64,000 nucleotides of DNA from Muribaculum sp. (GCA_023663505.1 JAMPHH010000004.1:1-64000), one strand, 5' to 3'; shown: positions 34,166 through 43,258, counted from the stretch's first letter. A program made the numbers and translations. The notes: generated by a model from the letters alone, not told the origin.

Positions 34166-36293
34166 AATATCCTTTTGGGAACTCCTGCGGGATGACATGC
34201 GCCGCCGCGTGTGGATGATCGCCATATCCACACTGGTAAGCTTTGTCTCGCTTCCCGTTGAATTTTTATTTTCCTGCGGACGGCTGAGCAGCAACAGGCT
34301 CCCAATGACAGCGTCCGATATCGACCCTGCCGCCGCTGCAAGCTTGGCGCATGACTCTTGGGAGCGGCTGTCGGACTATTTGATTGCTGATCATGCCATT
34401 ATACAGATTGCCTGCCTGATTCCCATCGCCATCCTCGTGGCGATATACGGCTTCCGTCATCTGTATTCCCGCAAGATGGCTGACCTCTATCACAGTATGC
34501 CTGTCTCTCGGGATAAAAGCTTTCTGGTATATTGACTGAACGGCTTTCTCACTTGGTTTGTACCTTTTCTTCTGTGGGATATGATAGTCTATGTGATGAC
34601 GCTGATCTTCGTCGGCTCCGCGGCATATTGGGGAAGCGTGACATTGTTTTTCCTTGCACAGCTTGCGATATTTGTGTTATGCTTCCTCATCGTGTACAAT
34701 GCCTCTCTGGTGGCGGTGACGGTCAGCGGGAACGCGTCCAACGCCTTTGTAAATCTCATGCTGCACGGTCTGATCGTGGCAGGCGCCTATGCGATTATTT
34801 ATGCCAATATGAATGCCTATTATGAGAATTTTTATTATGACACGCATCCGATATTGGAGGACATAATATGCGCCCTCACCCCCCTTGTCTCCGTTTTAGA
34901 TATGTACCTTGCGTTTACAGAGGGGCATTTTCTAACATCATCCTACGCCAGACCGACGATCCTCGCAATGCTGTATATGGTCTTTAATTTCCTGTTGGCA
35001 ATGTATCTGCACAGGAAACGTCCCAGCGAGCTGGCGGAGCGCGGATTGGAAAATAAATTCTTCGCCATCCCGTTTCGATTCGCGGGAAGCTGCCTTGCAG
35101 GACTTGCCTTCTCCCTGTTATTTAAGAGCAGCGGGCGCAAATGGGCTCTTTTCTGGGCGTTATTTGCAACGATTTTTACCTTTGCCGTCCTGAATATTTT
35201 GTATCACGCCTCGTTTAAAAAGATTTTTGCCCATAAACGGCAGCTCGGTCTGGCGGTTGCCCTCACCTGTGGGACGGTGCTGTTCTTCGCCTTCGACCTG
35301 TCGGGCTATAACACTTACCTGCCGGATAAGGAAGAGATTACGGGACTCGCTATGCAGGTGGATTCCCTGTGGGACACGGGGTATTTTCTGCAAAAGACTC
35401 AAAACGGCAATTATGCCAGAATTTTCCCTGACACGCTTTCCTATGAACCCATGTTTGACGATCAGGAGGAAATCTATCAGTTGCTGCAGGCTATGACCTC
35501 GCACCACACCCGCAACCATGACAATTCCGACCAAGGCTATCATGTATCCGTCAGAGTGTTTACCAAGGGTAGGTCTTATTGCAGAAGCTATGTTTTTTAT
35601 ATGACTGAGAGCGATAGGGAGCTCATAAGACCCTTTATAGAATCCGAAAGCTTCCGGACATATTACTACCCCGCCTCCACGGGAGAGCTAGAGCCGCCCA
35701 TGGAGATCAGGGTGACTTCCCTTGACGGTATCTCCTTCGACATCACGGACAGCGAGCGCATCAATGAGCTTTACAGGGCGTACAGCAAGGATTTTCAAGA
35801 GCATTATTCAATGGAGGAGGAGAAGGTCTTCAGCTATGTTGACTTGGATTACAAATATCCCACGGACAGCGACGGCGGCAAGCATCTTATTGACATGGGT
35901 GTATGTCCATGGTATGAGAACACATTGACTCTGTTGAAAAAGTGGTACCCTAATATGTGCTGGGGAACGGACGACCTGACGCTTCATTCTCTGCTGGTCA
36001 CCATCTCAACCGAAGCTTCGTCTGGCAGCCCTTCCGATGCGAGCGGAATCCATCCGTCGTCGGAGACCCATACCTATCAGAATGTCACCGTTGATGACCC
36101 CGAGACGCTCAATGAGCTGCAGCCCCTGCTCACGATCTCCAAAAGCAAGGTTAGAAATCTCGGTTCAAAGTATATTTATATTGGGGTGTTGGACGCAAGC
36201 ACGGATACCTCTGAGCATATCACATATTATGCTTATATGGAGCGCGACACAGTACCGCAGGAGCTAAGGGATATTATGGGGATTGCGGAGTAG
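34140..36293 (+). pseudogene. ABC permease gene interrupted by an in-frame TGA
   Basis: A single reading frame runs from ATG 34140 (GGAGGT 8 nt upstream) to 36293, broken only by TGA at 34533-34535 after SFLVY. Translation continues in the same frame with LNGFLTWFVPFLLWDMIVYVM, so no frameshift is involved. A TGG Trp codon mutated to TGA would explain it. Before the stop: TM1 at about 22-42 and TM2 near 85-105. After it: several TMs, then a large extracellular region at the end. The downstream piece from ATG 34581 has no good RBS. It could be a true nonsense mutation or a sequencing error. The intact product would be about 717 aa, the permease of the 33263 ATPase. Confidence 0.85.
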
Positions 36294-36314
36294 TCAGCGC
36301 GATGCTACGGTCGA

Positions 36315-36357
36315 GTCAACAACCCCGCTGCAAGCACGGCACATTGCTCGCGGGAAT
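36315..36357. repeat. Short internal-deletion copy of the palindromic element
   Basis: GTCAACAACCCCGCTGCAAG (36315-36334) and CATTGCTCGCGGGAAT (36342-36357) match the left and right ends of the 27004-27185 element, but the ~140-bp middle is missing. It lies between the convergent permease and tsf genes. Confidence 0.85.
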
Positions 36358-36358
36358 A

Positions 36359-36408
36359 AAGACGGCACCATCACTCTCTATCTGAATGATGATGCCGTCT
36401 TATTTTCA
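36359..36408. terminator. Bidirectional terminator between the permease gene and tsf
   Basis: AAGACGGCA (36359-36367) pairs with TGCCGTCTT (36393-36401). After a 2-nt mismatch an inner ATCA/TGAT follows. ATTTT follows on the plus strand and a T-rich TTTATT on the minus strand. It fits the end of both convergent operons. Confidence 0.75.
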
Positions 36409-36472
36409 TACATAAAATCCATATTGTTTGCCTGCAATTTACCCGCAGCATAACCCGTCCCTGCCCGATTAA

Positions 36473-36545
36473 CCAAGCTTGCGCGGTCGAGCCACACAAT
36501 TCGCCAAGCTGCGCGGTCAAGCCACCCGATTAGCCAAGCTGTGCG
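36473..36545. repeat. 30-bp tandem repeats extending from the tsf 3' end
   Basis: Three copies of a ~30-bp unit with the core CCAAGCT at 36473, 36504 and 36534. The unit nearest tsf contains its last codons and stop (Gln-Leu-Gly-TAA); the next two are non-coding copies beyond the stop. Spacing is 31 and 30 bp. It is probably a slippage expansion of the gene end. Confidence 0.8.
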
Positions 36546-37609
36546 GCAACCTCTGCGGCAAAGTCCTCGTTCTTCTTCTCCATGCCCTCGCCTACCTCGA
36601 AACGAATCACCTTGGTGATCTTGAGGTCTTTATTTACGGAAGCAAGATACTGTCCTACCACCTGCTTGCCGTCCTCAGCCTTGACATAAACCTGATCGAG
36701 CAGGCTGATCTCCTTGATCTGCTTGGAAATACGCCCTTCTACCAGACCGTCAAAGATCTTGTCGCCCACAATCTGCTCTTTCTCGGCAAAGGCAAGCTGT
36801 ACCAGCGCAGTCTTCGCATCCTCGGACAGGAAATTAAAGATGAACTTCATATTGCTCTTTTTCTCTTCATAAATAGCAATATCCTCGTCGCTCCACTTCT
36901 TCTCGCCCAGCGCCTTGTCAATCTGCTTTTTCAAAATAGGCATAGGCCATGTCGCAGGATCGTTCAACGCGCTGTCCACCGTGATCTCCCTGAGCTTTGC
37001 CAGCTCTGCGTCCGAAATATCGCTTCTCTGAATATACTGGGGATTCATAGCCGCAACCTGCATAGCCACGTTCTTGAGAGCCTCCTTTACAGCGTCGTCC
37101 GAGCCGCCCTCGCCGGCTACCAGTACGCCGATCCTTCCGCCGCCGTGAATGTAAGTGCCAACGGCGTCGCCGGATACCTTCTGGAATCTTCTAATAGAAA
37201 GCTTCTCACCGATGGTAAGCGTTTTCTCCTCAAGCTCGGTCTTCATATCAAGAATGCCGCACACATCCTCTCCGTCTCCTGCCGCATCCTTAGAAGAAAC
37301 CAATGCCTTATCTGCCACATCCTGCACGAAGTCTTGGAAAGTTTCGTTCTTTGCCACGAAATCCGTCTCGGAATTTACCTCAACTACAACCGCGGTCTTG
37401 CAATCATCAGATACCGCGATCTTCGCAACGCCCTCCGCAGCGATTCTGCCTGACTTCTTCTCAACCTTGGCAGCACCGCTCTTTCTCAGCACCTCCACTG
37501 CCGCGTCTATATCGCCGTTTGTCTCGTTCAGAGCCTTCTTACAATCCATCATGCCCGCGCCGGTCATCTCGCGCAGCTCTTTTACCATACTTGCAGTAAC
37601 TTCTGCCAT
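36530..37609 (-). CDS. tsf: Elongation factor Ts
   Basis: A 359-aa guanine-nucleotide exchange factor for EF-Tu. The N-terminal UBA-like domain (MVKELREMTGAGMMDCKKAL) is typical, followed by the core with ETDFVAKNETFQDFV and two exchange subdomains. At 359 residues it is longer than the E. coli protein (about 283) through insertions in the core, as in other Clostridia. It starts 22 bp after rpsB and is co-transcribed with it. Repeats derived from its own 3' end follow the stop. Confidence 0.96.
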   Translation of the reverse strand: MAEVTASMVKELREMTGAGMMDCKKALNETNGDIDAAVEVLRKSGAAKVEKKSGRIAAEGVAKIAVSDDCKTAVVVEVNSETDFVAKNETFQDFVQDVADKALVSSKDAAGDGEDVCGILDMKTELEEKTLTIGEKLSIRRFQKVSGDAVGTYIHGGGRIGVLVAGEGGSDDAVKEALKNVAMQVAAMNPQYIQRSDISDAELAKLREITVDSALNDPATWPMPILKKQIDKALGEKKWSDEDIAIYEEKKSNMKFIFNFLSEDAKTALVQLAFAEKEQIVGDKIFDGLVEGRISKQIKEISLLDQVYVKAEDGKQVVGQYLASVNKDLKITKVIRFEVGEGMEKKNEDFAAEVAAQLG

Positions 37610-37631
37610 TTATTTTACCCTCCTAATCGTC

Positions 37632-38399
37632 TTATTCATTCTCGTCCTGCTGCTCTACTACTTCCTCGATATCCTCGGCATTCTCTACCGCGGTATCAGC
37701 CTCGGTGTACACAGCCTCGCCCTGATTCGCCTCAATCACGGCATCCGCCATCTTGGAAACGATCAGCTTCACGGCTCTGATTGCGTCATCATTGCCGGGA
37801 ATGATATAGTCAAGCTCCTCGGGGTCGCAGTTCGTGTCTCCGATACCGATCAAGGTAATGCCCAAGGAATGAGCCTCCTGCACACAGATTCTCTCCTTCT
37901 TGGGGTCTACCACGAAGATCGCGTCGGGAACCCTTGTCATATTTCTGATACCGCCAAGGTTCTTCTCAAGCTTCTCCCACTCCTTGCGCAGCGCGATAAC
38001 CTCTTTCTTGGGCAGCACGTCAAAGGTGCCGTCCTGAGACATGGTCTCGATCGCATGGAGTCTGTCAATACGGGAACGGATAGTTCTGAAATTAGTAAGC
38101 ATACCGCCCAGCCATCTCTCGTTTACATAATACATGCCGCAGCGCTCCGCCTCTGTCTTAACGGCGTCCTGCGCCTGCTTCTTGGTGCCGACAAAGAGAA
38201 TGGTGCCCCCCTGTGCCGCGATCTCGGAGATTGCGCGGTAAGCCTCGTCCACCTTGCCCACAGACTTCTGCAGGTCAATAATGTGGATACCGTTTCTCTC
38301 GGTGAAGATGTAGGGAGCCATCTTAGGGTTCCATCTTCTGGTCTGGTGTCCAAAATGAACACCTGCTTCAAGTAACTGCTTCATTGAAATAACGCTCAT
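37632..38399 (-). CDS. rpsB: 30S ribosomal protein S2
   Basis: 255 aa. Signature segments: MSVISMKQLLEAGVHFGHQTRRWNP (landmark LEAGVHFGHQTRRWNP) at the N-terminus, TNFRTIRSRI, and FVVDPKKERICVQEA. The C-terminal tail is acidic (Glu/Asp/Gln-rich). The RBS is GGAGGGA. A ~145-nt leader separates it from its promoter at 38551-38579. rpsB-tsf downstream of the fla/che region is the same synteny as in B. subtilis. Confidence 0.97.
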   Translation of the reverse strand: MSVISMKQLLEAGVHFGHQTRRWNPKMAPYIFTERNGIHIIDLQKSVGKVDEAYRAISEIAAQGGTILFVGTKKQAQDAVKTEAERCGMYYVNERWLGGMLTNFRTIRSRIDRLHAIETMSQDGTFDVLPKKEVIALRKEWEKLEKNLGGIRNMTRVPDAIFVVDPKKERICVQEAHSLGITLIGIGDTNCDPEELDYIIPGNDDAIRAVKLIVSKMADAVIEANQGEAVYTEADTAVENAEDIEEVVEQQDENE

Positions 38400-38484
38400 G
38401 TCTTTCCCTCCATTTGGTTAGATTCTTCCGCGCTTCCGTATGCATCGGGTCTGCGTTAAAGCCCCGACGGACTCTGACGGCAAT

Positions 38485-38519
38485 TTTGGCGGATTCCCGC
38501 GCAAAACACCACCGCCAAA
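38485..38519 (-). promoter_or_regulatory. Hairpin in the rpsB leader
   Basis: TTTGGCGG (38485-38492) and CCGCCAAA (38512-38519) form a perfect 8-bp stem in the ~145-nt untranslated leader of rpsB. A ribosomal-protein autoregulatory structure is possible. No known S2 leader family is claimed. Confidence 0.45.
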
Positions 38520-38550
38520 TCAGAAGGCGTGTTTTTTGTCACAACAAGCG

Positions 38551-38579
38551 AATTATACCATAAGAAATTGTCCATGACA
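38551..38579 (-). promoter_or_regulatory. Sigma-A promoter of rpsB-tsf
   Basis: TTGTCA (38574-38579), a 17-nt spacer and TATAAT (38551-38556) on the minus strand. Confidence 0.8.
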
Positions 38580-38587
38580 AGGGGGGA

Positions 38588-38638
38588 AAAGATAAAATCT
38601 TCGATAATCTTCGAGAAAATCTTTGGGATTTTATCTTT
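38588..38638 (-). terminator. Stem-loop between the MltG-like gene and the rpsB promoter
   Basis: AAAGATAAAATC (38588-38599) and GATTTTATCTTT (38627-38638) pair perfectly over 12 bp with a 27-nt loop. On the minus strand the stem ends in TTT then T/C. It lies 12 bp past the stop at 38650, so a terminator is likely though the loop is long. Confidence 0.6.
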
Positions 38639-38649
38639 AAGATTCTTCT

Positions 38650-39366
38650 TTAACCTGCTATCATCTTAGCGATTTCTTCCTGTGTGGTGCCGGGCAGAAT
38701 CTCATAGGTGCCCGTATGAATAGATCTGGAATATCCATTATCGCATAGAAACGCATCAAAAGCAGCCGCGTCCTCCACCAGTCCCGCTGCGGCAAGCTTC
38801 TTGCTGACGGAGTAGGAGCTGTCGCCCCCTACGATTCGGAGGGTAAAGGCTGTCGTCCCATCTCCCACAGAGGATTCGTTGGCATTATCTGACTCTGAAG
38901 GTGTTGAAGCCGCAGAAGAAACACTGCTCTCCGGCTGACCTGCGCTCCCTGTCGGTGCATTACTTTCCGATTGGCTGCCGGTCTTGGACGACTCTGTGCC
39001 TGCCGACTGGTCGCTGGCCATAGATTCATCATCTGTCGGATGGCTGTCACTTGCGGGAGTCTGACTCTCCGGCTGATTTGCGCTCACCGTGGACGGATTG
39101 CTACCCGATTGGTCGCTGTCCTTAGCGGGCTCTGTGCCTGTCGGCTGGGTGCTGCCCGTAGGCTCCTTGCTTTCCTGTTTGTCACCTGCCTGTGCGCCCA
39201 GCGAGGAAAGCTTTTGGGAATCAGCATCTATCATGCCAAGCGCAAGCGCGCGCTGACGTATCTGCGCATCTGTCAGCGGCTTGTTGCCTGCATTGGCAAT
39301 TGCCAGAATCAATGTGGTGAGCAATATTCCCACCGCCAATCCCCTCAAATAATATCTAAGCTTCAT
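38650..39366 (-). CDS. Membrane-anchored protein with MltG-like C-terminal domain
   Basis: 238 aa. One TM helix (about 9-27) is followed by a Ser/Gly/Thr/Pro/Gln-rich linker (about 60-165) that looks disordered. The C-terminal ~65 residues (VGGDSSYSVSKKLAAAGLV ... HTGTYEILPGTTQEEIAKMIAG) match the LysM-like N-terminal module of the endolytic transglycosylase MltG. The catalytic lytic domain is absent, so it is not an active MltG. It may bind peptidoglycan at the cell surface. The RBS is AGAGGAGAC. Confidence 0.78.
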   Translation of the reverse strand: MKLRYYLRGLAVGILLTTLILAIANAGNKPLTDAQIRQRALALGMIDADSQKLSSLGAQAGDKQESKEPTGSTQPTGTEPAKDSDQSGSNPSTVSANQPESQTPASDSHPTDDESMASDQSAGTESSKTGSQSESNAPTGSAGQPESSVSSAASTPSESDNANESSVGDGTTAFTLRIVGGDSSYSVSKKLAAAGLVEDAAAFDAFLCDNGYSRSIHTGTYEILPGTTQEEIAKMIAG

Positions 39367-39407
39367 AGTCTCCTCTATAATATAACAAAATATTTTTAGG
39401 AACCGTT

Positions 39408-39496
39408 CAGAAATAACTTTGCAAAAGTTATTTCTGGTTCCGGTAAATTGCGAAGCAATTTCTCGGAATTGTTAAAAATTATTTTTTAACAATTCC
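39408..39496 (-). terminator. Three stacked hairpins at the end of the fla/che operon
   Basis: Hairpin 1: CAGAAATAACTTT (39408-39420), GCA loop, AAAGTTATTTCTG (39424-39436), a perfect 13-bp stem. Hairpin 2: AATTGC-GAA-GCAATT. Hairpin 3: GGAATTGTTAAAAA (39465-39478), a TTAT loop, 39483-39496, a perfect 14-bp stem. Together they occupy most of the gap between the SwrB-like and MltG-like genes and probably terminate or attenuate the long operon. Confidence 0.7.
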
Positions 39497-39502
39497 TTAG
39501 TA

Positions 39503-40525
39503 TCACAGATTCTTATATAGATCAATCACAAGCTTTACCTCGCCCACGCCCAATCCAAGCTCCTTCGCAATGGCGACCTTGGATTTGCCCTGCTGATGCA
39601 TTTTCAAGATCTGTTCATTCCTAGTCTCTGCGGGCTCTTGTCCCATGTCCATAAAGTTCAGGTCTATGGACGGCTTGGGAGCGGGTTCCGATATACTCTG
39701 CGCCATCAAAGGATTCTCTGTCGAGTTTGGCGCTGCCAAGGGCTTCACCGCCATGGATTCTGCGCTCGATTCCTTCTCTGTTGTCTGCAGCTTGTCACCC
39801 TTCTGAGCCATCGCAAGCCTCGTCAATCCTGTCTTGACCTCTTTCACAAGCGCAGCCTCCGCCGATGCCAATCCTTGTGCCTGTATAGTTTCTCGCGCCT
39901 GCGCAATCTCTCTCGCCAACTCAGTCTCTTGTGCTGGCACAAAGCCTTGTGCTGACACAAGCCCTTGCGTTGATGCAAATTCTTGTGCCTGTACGATTTC
40001 TCGTGTCTGTGTTGTTCCTCGTACTTGTGCTATCTCAGGTGCCAATGGCTTGAATGATTCCGCCATGCTCTCCGGCTTCATCTGTTGGAATGAGTTCACC
40101 ACAGCCTCCGCTTCCCTCTTGGTCTCCTCGACCTCCTTCACGGTCTTGTTGACCTCCGTCACGGTCTCCTTCAAGTTTTTATGTTTGCTGTTGAGCATGT
40201 CATATAGAAACATGGCTTCCTCATGGTTTTTGTGAATCTCCTGCAAAACCGTGTCGGAATACTCATTGACCGCCATAATCTTCTCATTTGTCAGTCTCTC
40301 CAGAGAACGCTCTGTCTTCTCCACCGCGTAGCCGACAGCCTCGTCCACCACGTCATCTACATGATGTCTGATACTGTCCATCTCCTGACCAATCAGGGAT
40401 TTTATCTCCCCCTGCGCCAACTCCTTTGTCTCCTTTGGCACTTCCTCGCGCGCCACGGGAATCACAAAGCTGAGCACCGCAAGGACACCGCCCGCCAAAA
40501 GCAGCACAATCTCCAAAACACCCAT
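39503..40525 (-). CDS. SwrB-like flagellar-operon protein (TM, coiled coil, C-terminal HTH)
   Basis: 340 aa. TM at about 4-22; a coiled coil at about 35-145; a linker rich in Gln/Ala/Thr with degenerate repeats of the type xxAQExxxAQ at about 165-225; and a C-terminal helix-turn-helix (EQILKMHQQGKSKVAIAKELGLGVGEVKLVID). It is last before the MltG-like gene and rpsB-tsf, the position of SwrB in B. subtilis, with a matching TM/coiled-coil/HTH outline. SwrB promotes assembly of the flagellar export machinery. The equivalence rests on synteny and architecture, and the protein is about twice as long as SwrB. A match to DUF6115 is likely but not verified. Confidence 0.75.
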   Translation of the reverse strand: MGVLEIVLLLAGGVLAVLSFVIPVAREEVPKETKELAQGEIKSLIGQEMDSIRHHVDDVVDEAVGYAVEKTERSLERLTNEKIMAVNEYSDTVLQEIHKNHEEAMFLYDMLNSKHKNLKETVTEVNKTVKEVEETKREAEAVVNSFQQMKPESMAESFKPLAPEIAQVRGTTQTREIVQAQEFASTQGLVSAQGFVPAQETELAREIAQARETIQAQGLASAEAALVKEVKTGLTRLAMAQKGDKLQTTEKESSAESMAVKPLAAPNSTENPLMAQSISEPAPKPSIDLNFMDMGQEPAETRNEQILKMHQQGKSKVAIAKELGLGVGEVKLVIDLYKNL

Positions 40526-40535
40526 GCCCTTCTCC

Positions 40536-40841
40536 TCAGACCTTTATGTCAAAGCCGCCGCCCTTCACGATCACGCGGTCGCCTTCTTCCTTCTTTTTAC
40601 GGTTTTTGCCCCCGTCACCGGCATATTCATTGCTGCCCTTATCGCGGGCGTCATGCTTTTTATTGTGCCAATCAGCATCTGATCTGTCCGTCACGGTCTT
40701 TGCCTGCTCCTCCACCGTGCGCTCCGCCCTGACGCTTAGATGCGACTGGTCAAGCATAGGCTTATTGTCCTCATTCTGCTTGATCGTCGTGTAATCCTGC
40801 GCCCTGCTGATGGTCGTGAATTCTATCGTTCCAAATGCCAT
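40536..40841 (-). CDS. Small basic hydrophilic flagellar-operon protein, unknown
   Basis: 101 aa, no TM. A short N-terminal segment (MAFGTIEFTTISRAQDYTTIKQ) is followed by a low-complexity, highly charged part rich in Lys, Asp, Gly and Asn, ending in GDRVIVKGGGFDIKV. It sits 11 nt after fapA and 10 nt before the SwrB-like gene, in the same operon. This position suggests a flagellar accessory role; no family is recognised. Confidence 0.7.
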   Translation of the reverse strand: MAFGTIEFTTISRAQDYTTIKQNEDNKPMLDQSHLSVRAERTVEEQAKTVTDRSDADWHNKKHDARDKGSNEYAGDGGKNRKKKEEGDRVIVKGGGFDIKV

Positions 40842-40852
40842 ATCCTTCCCTC

Positions 40853-42448
40853 CTACAACGGAGCCAGCTTGACCTCGCCCTTAACCCGCTCGAATTTACA
40901 ATACTTGTAACTGCTCTGAAGCACCATTGAGACGTCTCCAATCACGACCGTGGTACCCGCGTACACCTCTCCGGTAACCTCTACCACCGCCTTGCGCTGC
41001 GCATCCAACACCTGCTGCAGATCTAAGATCTTGCGGTTCTGCTCCTCGAGCATTTTTTTATTGTTTTCCATAGCTTTGACGATTCCGCGGATATAATTCA
41101 TCTGCTCCGGTGAAAATTTTACGCCCTTTGCCTTTTTCTCCGCGAAATTCTGGAGAATCGGCTGGGAAGCCTTGATACTTTTCACATTCTCCGCAGCTTC
41201 CTTCTGCAATTGAATATACTCCTCCTTCAGCTTGGGATTCACGCCAACCTCCACAATGGTAGGTGCTCCCATCTCCGCCCCGAGAGTCTTTACCTTGACC
41301 TTGTTGCCAGCCTGCACGTGACCGCCGGTCACAAAGCCCTTCTTGCCCTCCACCACGATCTCGTCCCCCGCGGACACATTGCTGTGCAGGATCGCCTCGG
41401 TGTTCACATAGCCGTTCTCCGCCACAACCGTCGCACTCTCAATGAATTTGGCGACTATATTGCCACCCGCCTGCAGAGTTCCCTTCGACATGCCGTTCAT
41501 GCCGCGAGCGATGATGATATTGCCTCCCGCATAAATATACGCGCCCTCCACCACGCCGTTGATCACGACGTTACCGTTACACCTGATGGAATAATTGGAC
41601 GCCACGTTGCCATTTACCTGCACGCTGCCTTCAAAATCAATATTTCCCGTGGAGATATCCACATTCTCCACCTCGTAGACATCCGAGACAAAAACCTTAT
41701 CCTCCACCAGCATCACATGTCCCGTAACCTCTGAGGAGATGGACATCTTATCCTCGGAGAGTGCGACGTGGTTCCCATATTTCAAGCTGAGCTTCTTCAC
41801 GTCTTTGGGTTTGATCCGGTTGCCCAAGACATTCATTCCGTATTCACCCTCGTCCGCGGGGATAATACGGGCGAGCAGATCCCCCTTCTGGCAGTGGTTG
41901 ATGACATTCAGATGGAAATAGTCCACACTGCCGTCCTCGCGCATCGTCGGCTGTGCCTTCAAGTCTGTGTTAAAGAAATACTCTATCTGCGCATCCGTTC
42001 CCTGTCTGGGTTCCTTTCCCTTTGCCACCAACAGATCCTTGCAGAAAAGCCCCTCGGACTGGAAATGATCCTGCAGCTCCGACATCTGAATGCCTGACAC
42101 GATCTTTTTATAGCGCAAATCAGCCAGAAATTCATTGAAGGTCATACGCGAACCACCCTCCGAGGGAGGATAAAAACGCACGGTGGCAAGCATGCTGTCC
42201 TCACTGATATCAATCCGATAGGTCTCGTTGATCACCGGGCATGCGCCCTTTGCCAAGAAGCATATGAGCTCCTTGTCGGCTTCAAGAAACTGTTTCAGAT
42301 TAGCCAAATCATACGCGATATTGTTTGACTCCAACCAAGCCACCACTTCACCGAGACCGAGCGGCTCGCCCCCCTCCTTTGGCTGGAAGAATTTAATTCC
42401 ATATCCGCCACCCGGGGCGCTTACCAACTTAAAATACCCGTTCTGCAT
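40853..42448 (-). CDS. fapA: FapA-family protein (DUF342), flagellar assembly protein A
   Basis: 531 aa. The middle region has repeated beta-helix motifs (GNVASNYSIRCNGNVVINGVVEG landmark CNGNVVINGVVEGA, AGGNIVAKFIE) that mark the polymerised right-handed beta-helix of DUF342. A helical region at about 410-480 and a C-terminal beta domain follow. FapA family members are often in flagellar operons near the sigma-28 gene, as here. The biochemical role is not established. The N-terminal ~180 residues are a less conserved lead-in. Confidence 0.9.
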   Translation of the reverse strand: MQNGYFKLVSAPGGGYGIKFFQPKEGGEPLGLGEVVAWLESNNIAYDLANLKQFLEADKELICFLAKGACPVINETYRIDISEDSMLATVRFYPPSEGGSRMTFNEFLADLRYKKIVSGIQMSELQDHFQSEGLFCKDLLVAKGKEPRQGTDAQIEYFFNTDLKAQPTMREDGSVDYFHLNVINHCQKGDLLARIIPADEGEYGMNVLGNRIKPKDVKKLSLKYGNHVALSEDKMSISSEVTGHVMLVEDKVFVSDVYEVENVDISTGNIDFEGSVQVNGNVASNYSIRCNGNVVINGVVEGAYIYAGGNIIIARGMNGMSKGTLQAGGNIVAKFIESATVVAENGYVNTEAILHSNVSAGDEIVVEGKKGFVTGGHVQAGNKVKVKTLGAEMGAPTIVEVGVNPKLKEEYIQLQKEAAENVKSIKASQPILQNFAEKKAKGVKFSPEQMNYIRGIVKAMENNKKMLEEQNRKILDLQQVLDAQRKAVVEVTGEVYAGTTVVIGDVSMVLQSSYKYCKFERVKGEVKLAPL

Positions 42449-42487
42449 ACTGCCTCCCTCCTTTATACCGACCTGTCACCATGACAG

Positions 42488-43258
42488 TCAGCTTGTCAAA
42501 ATCCCCATATAATCTCCCATTTTCACCCTCATTTTCTGCAACGCCCTAGTGTGCAGCTGTGAGATTCTGGACTCTGATACCTCTAATATATTGCTTATTT
42601 CCTTAAGGGTCAACTCCTCATAGTAATAGAGCGTGATCACCTTCTGTTCCTTTTCTGTAAGGAGGGTCAATGCCTCGCCAAGCACCTTGGCAAGCTCTTC
42701 CTTCTCAATACTCTCCTCAGGACCGGCAAAGCGCGAGGCGGTATGCCTTCCGGCATCCTGCGGCACGTCGCTCCCCTGTTCCATATACTCGTTTAATGAG
42801 ACCAGTCCTGTGATCTTCATCTGGGACTGCCAATCCAAATATTCCTCGTCCGTTATGCCAAGAGCCTTGGCAATATCCTCGTCGGAGGCCGCATGCCCTG
42901 TCTCCTGCTCGATCTCCCTGATCGCAGTCTCAATCTTTTTCTGCTTCTGTCTGATCGTGCGGGGAATCCAATCCATCTTGCGAATCTGATCAAGAATAGC
43001 CCCCCTGATGCGCAGGCTGGCATAGGTCTCGAACTTCACCTCTTTCATATAGTCGAACTTGTCAACCGCGTCAATCAGTCCAAAGATGCCATATCCCACC
43101 AAATCCTCATACTCGACATTATAGCCTAAATACATACTCAGGCGACCCGCCACGACCTTTACAAGCGGGGCATATTCCAATAATATCTTTTCCCGTAAAT
43201 CTGCATCCTTTGTCTTTGCATATTCTTCGAGCAGTTTTTTCTTTCCTGCTTCATCCAT
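42488..43258 (-). CDS. fliA: RNA polymerase sigma factor for flagellar operon (sigma-28)
   Basis: 256 aa, FliA/SigD/WhiG class. Region 2 contains VEYEDLVGYGIFGLIDAVDKFD and FETYASLRIRGAILDQIRKMDW, the class signature. Region 3 has the EEYLDWQ segment. Region 4 ends with LTLKEISNILEVSESRISQLHTRAL, the -35 recognition helix. It directs late flagellar and chemotaxis genes. An anti-sigma factor (FlgM) is not in the window. It lies between the small membrane protein and fapA. Confidence 0.96.
   Translation of the reverse strand: MDEAGKKKLLEEYAKTKDADLREKILLEYAPLVKVVAGRLSMYLGYNVEYEDLVGYGIFGLIDAVDKFDYMKEVKFETYASLRIRGAILDQIRKMDWIPRTIRQKQKKIETAIREIEQETGHAASDEDIAKALGITDEEYLDWQSQMKITGLVSLNEYMEQGSDVPQDAGRHTASRFAGPEESIEKEELAKVLGEALTLLTEKEQKVITLYYYEELTLKEISNILEVSESRISQLHTRALQKMRVKMGDYMGILTS

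Noticed and set aside
34533..34535. TGA read as selenocysteine or tryptophan
   Set aside because: TGA ends other genes normally in this window, and no SECIS-like hairpin or Sec-protein family is involved. A nonsense mutation or sequencing error is simpler.
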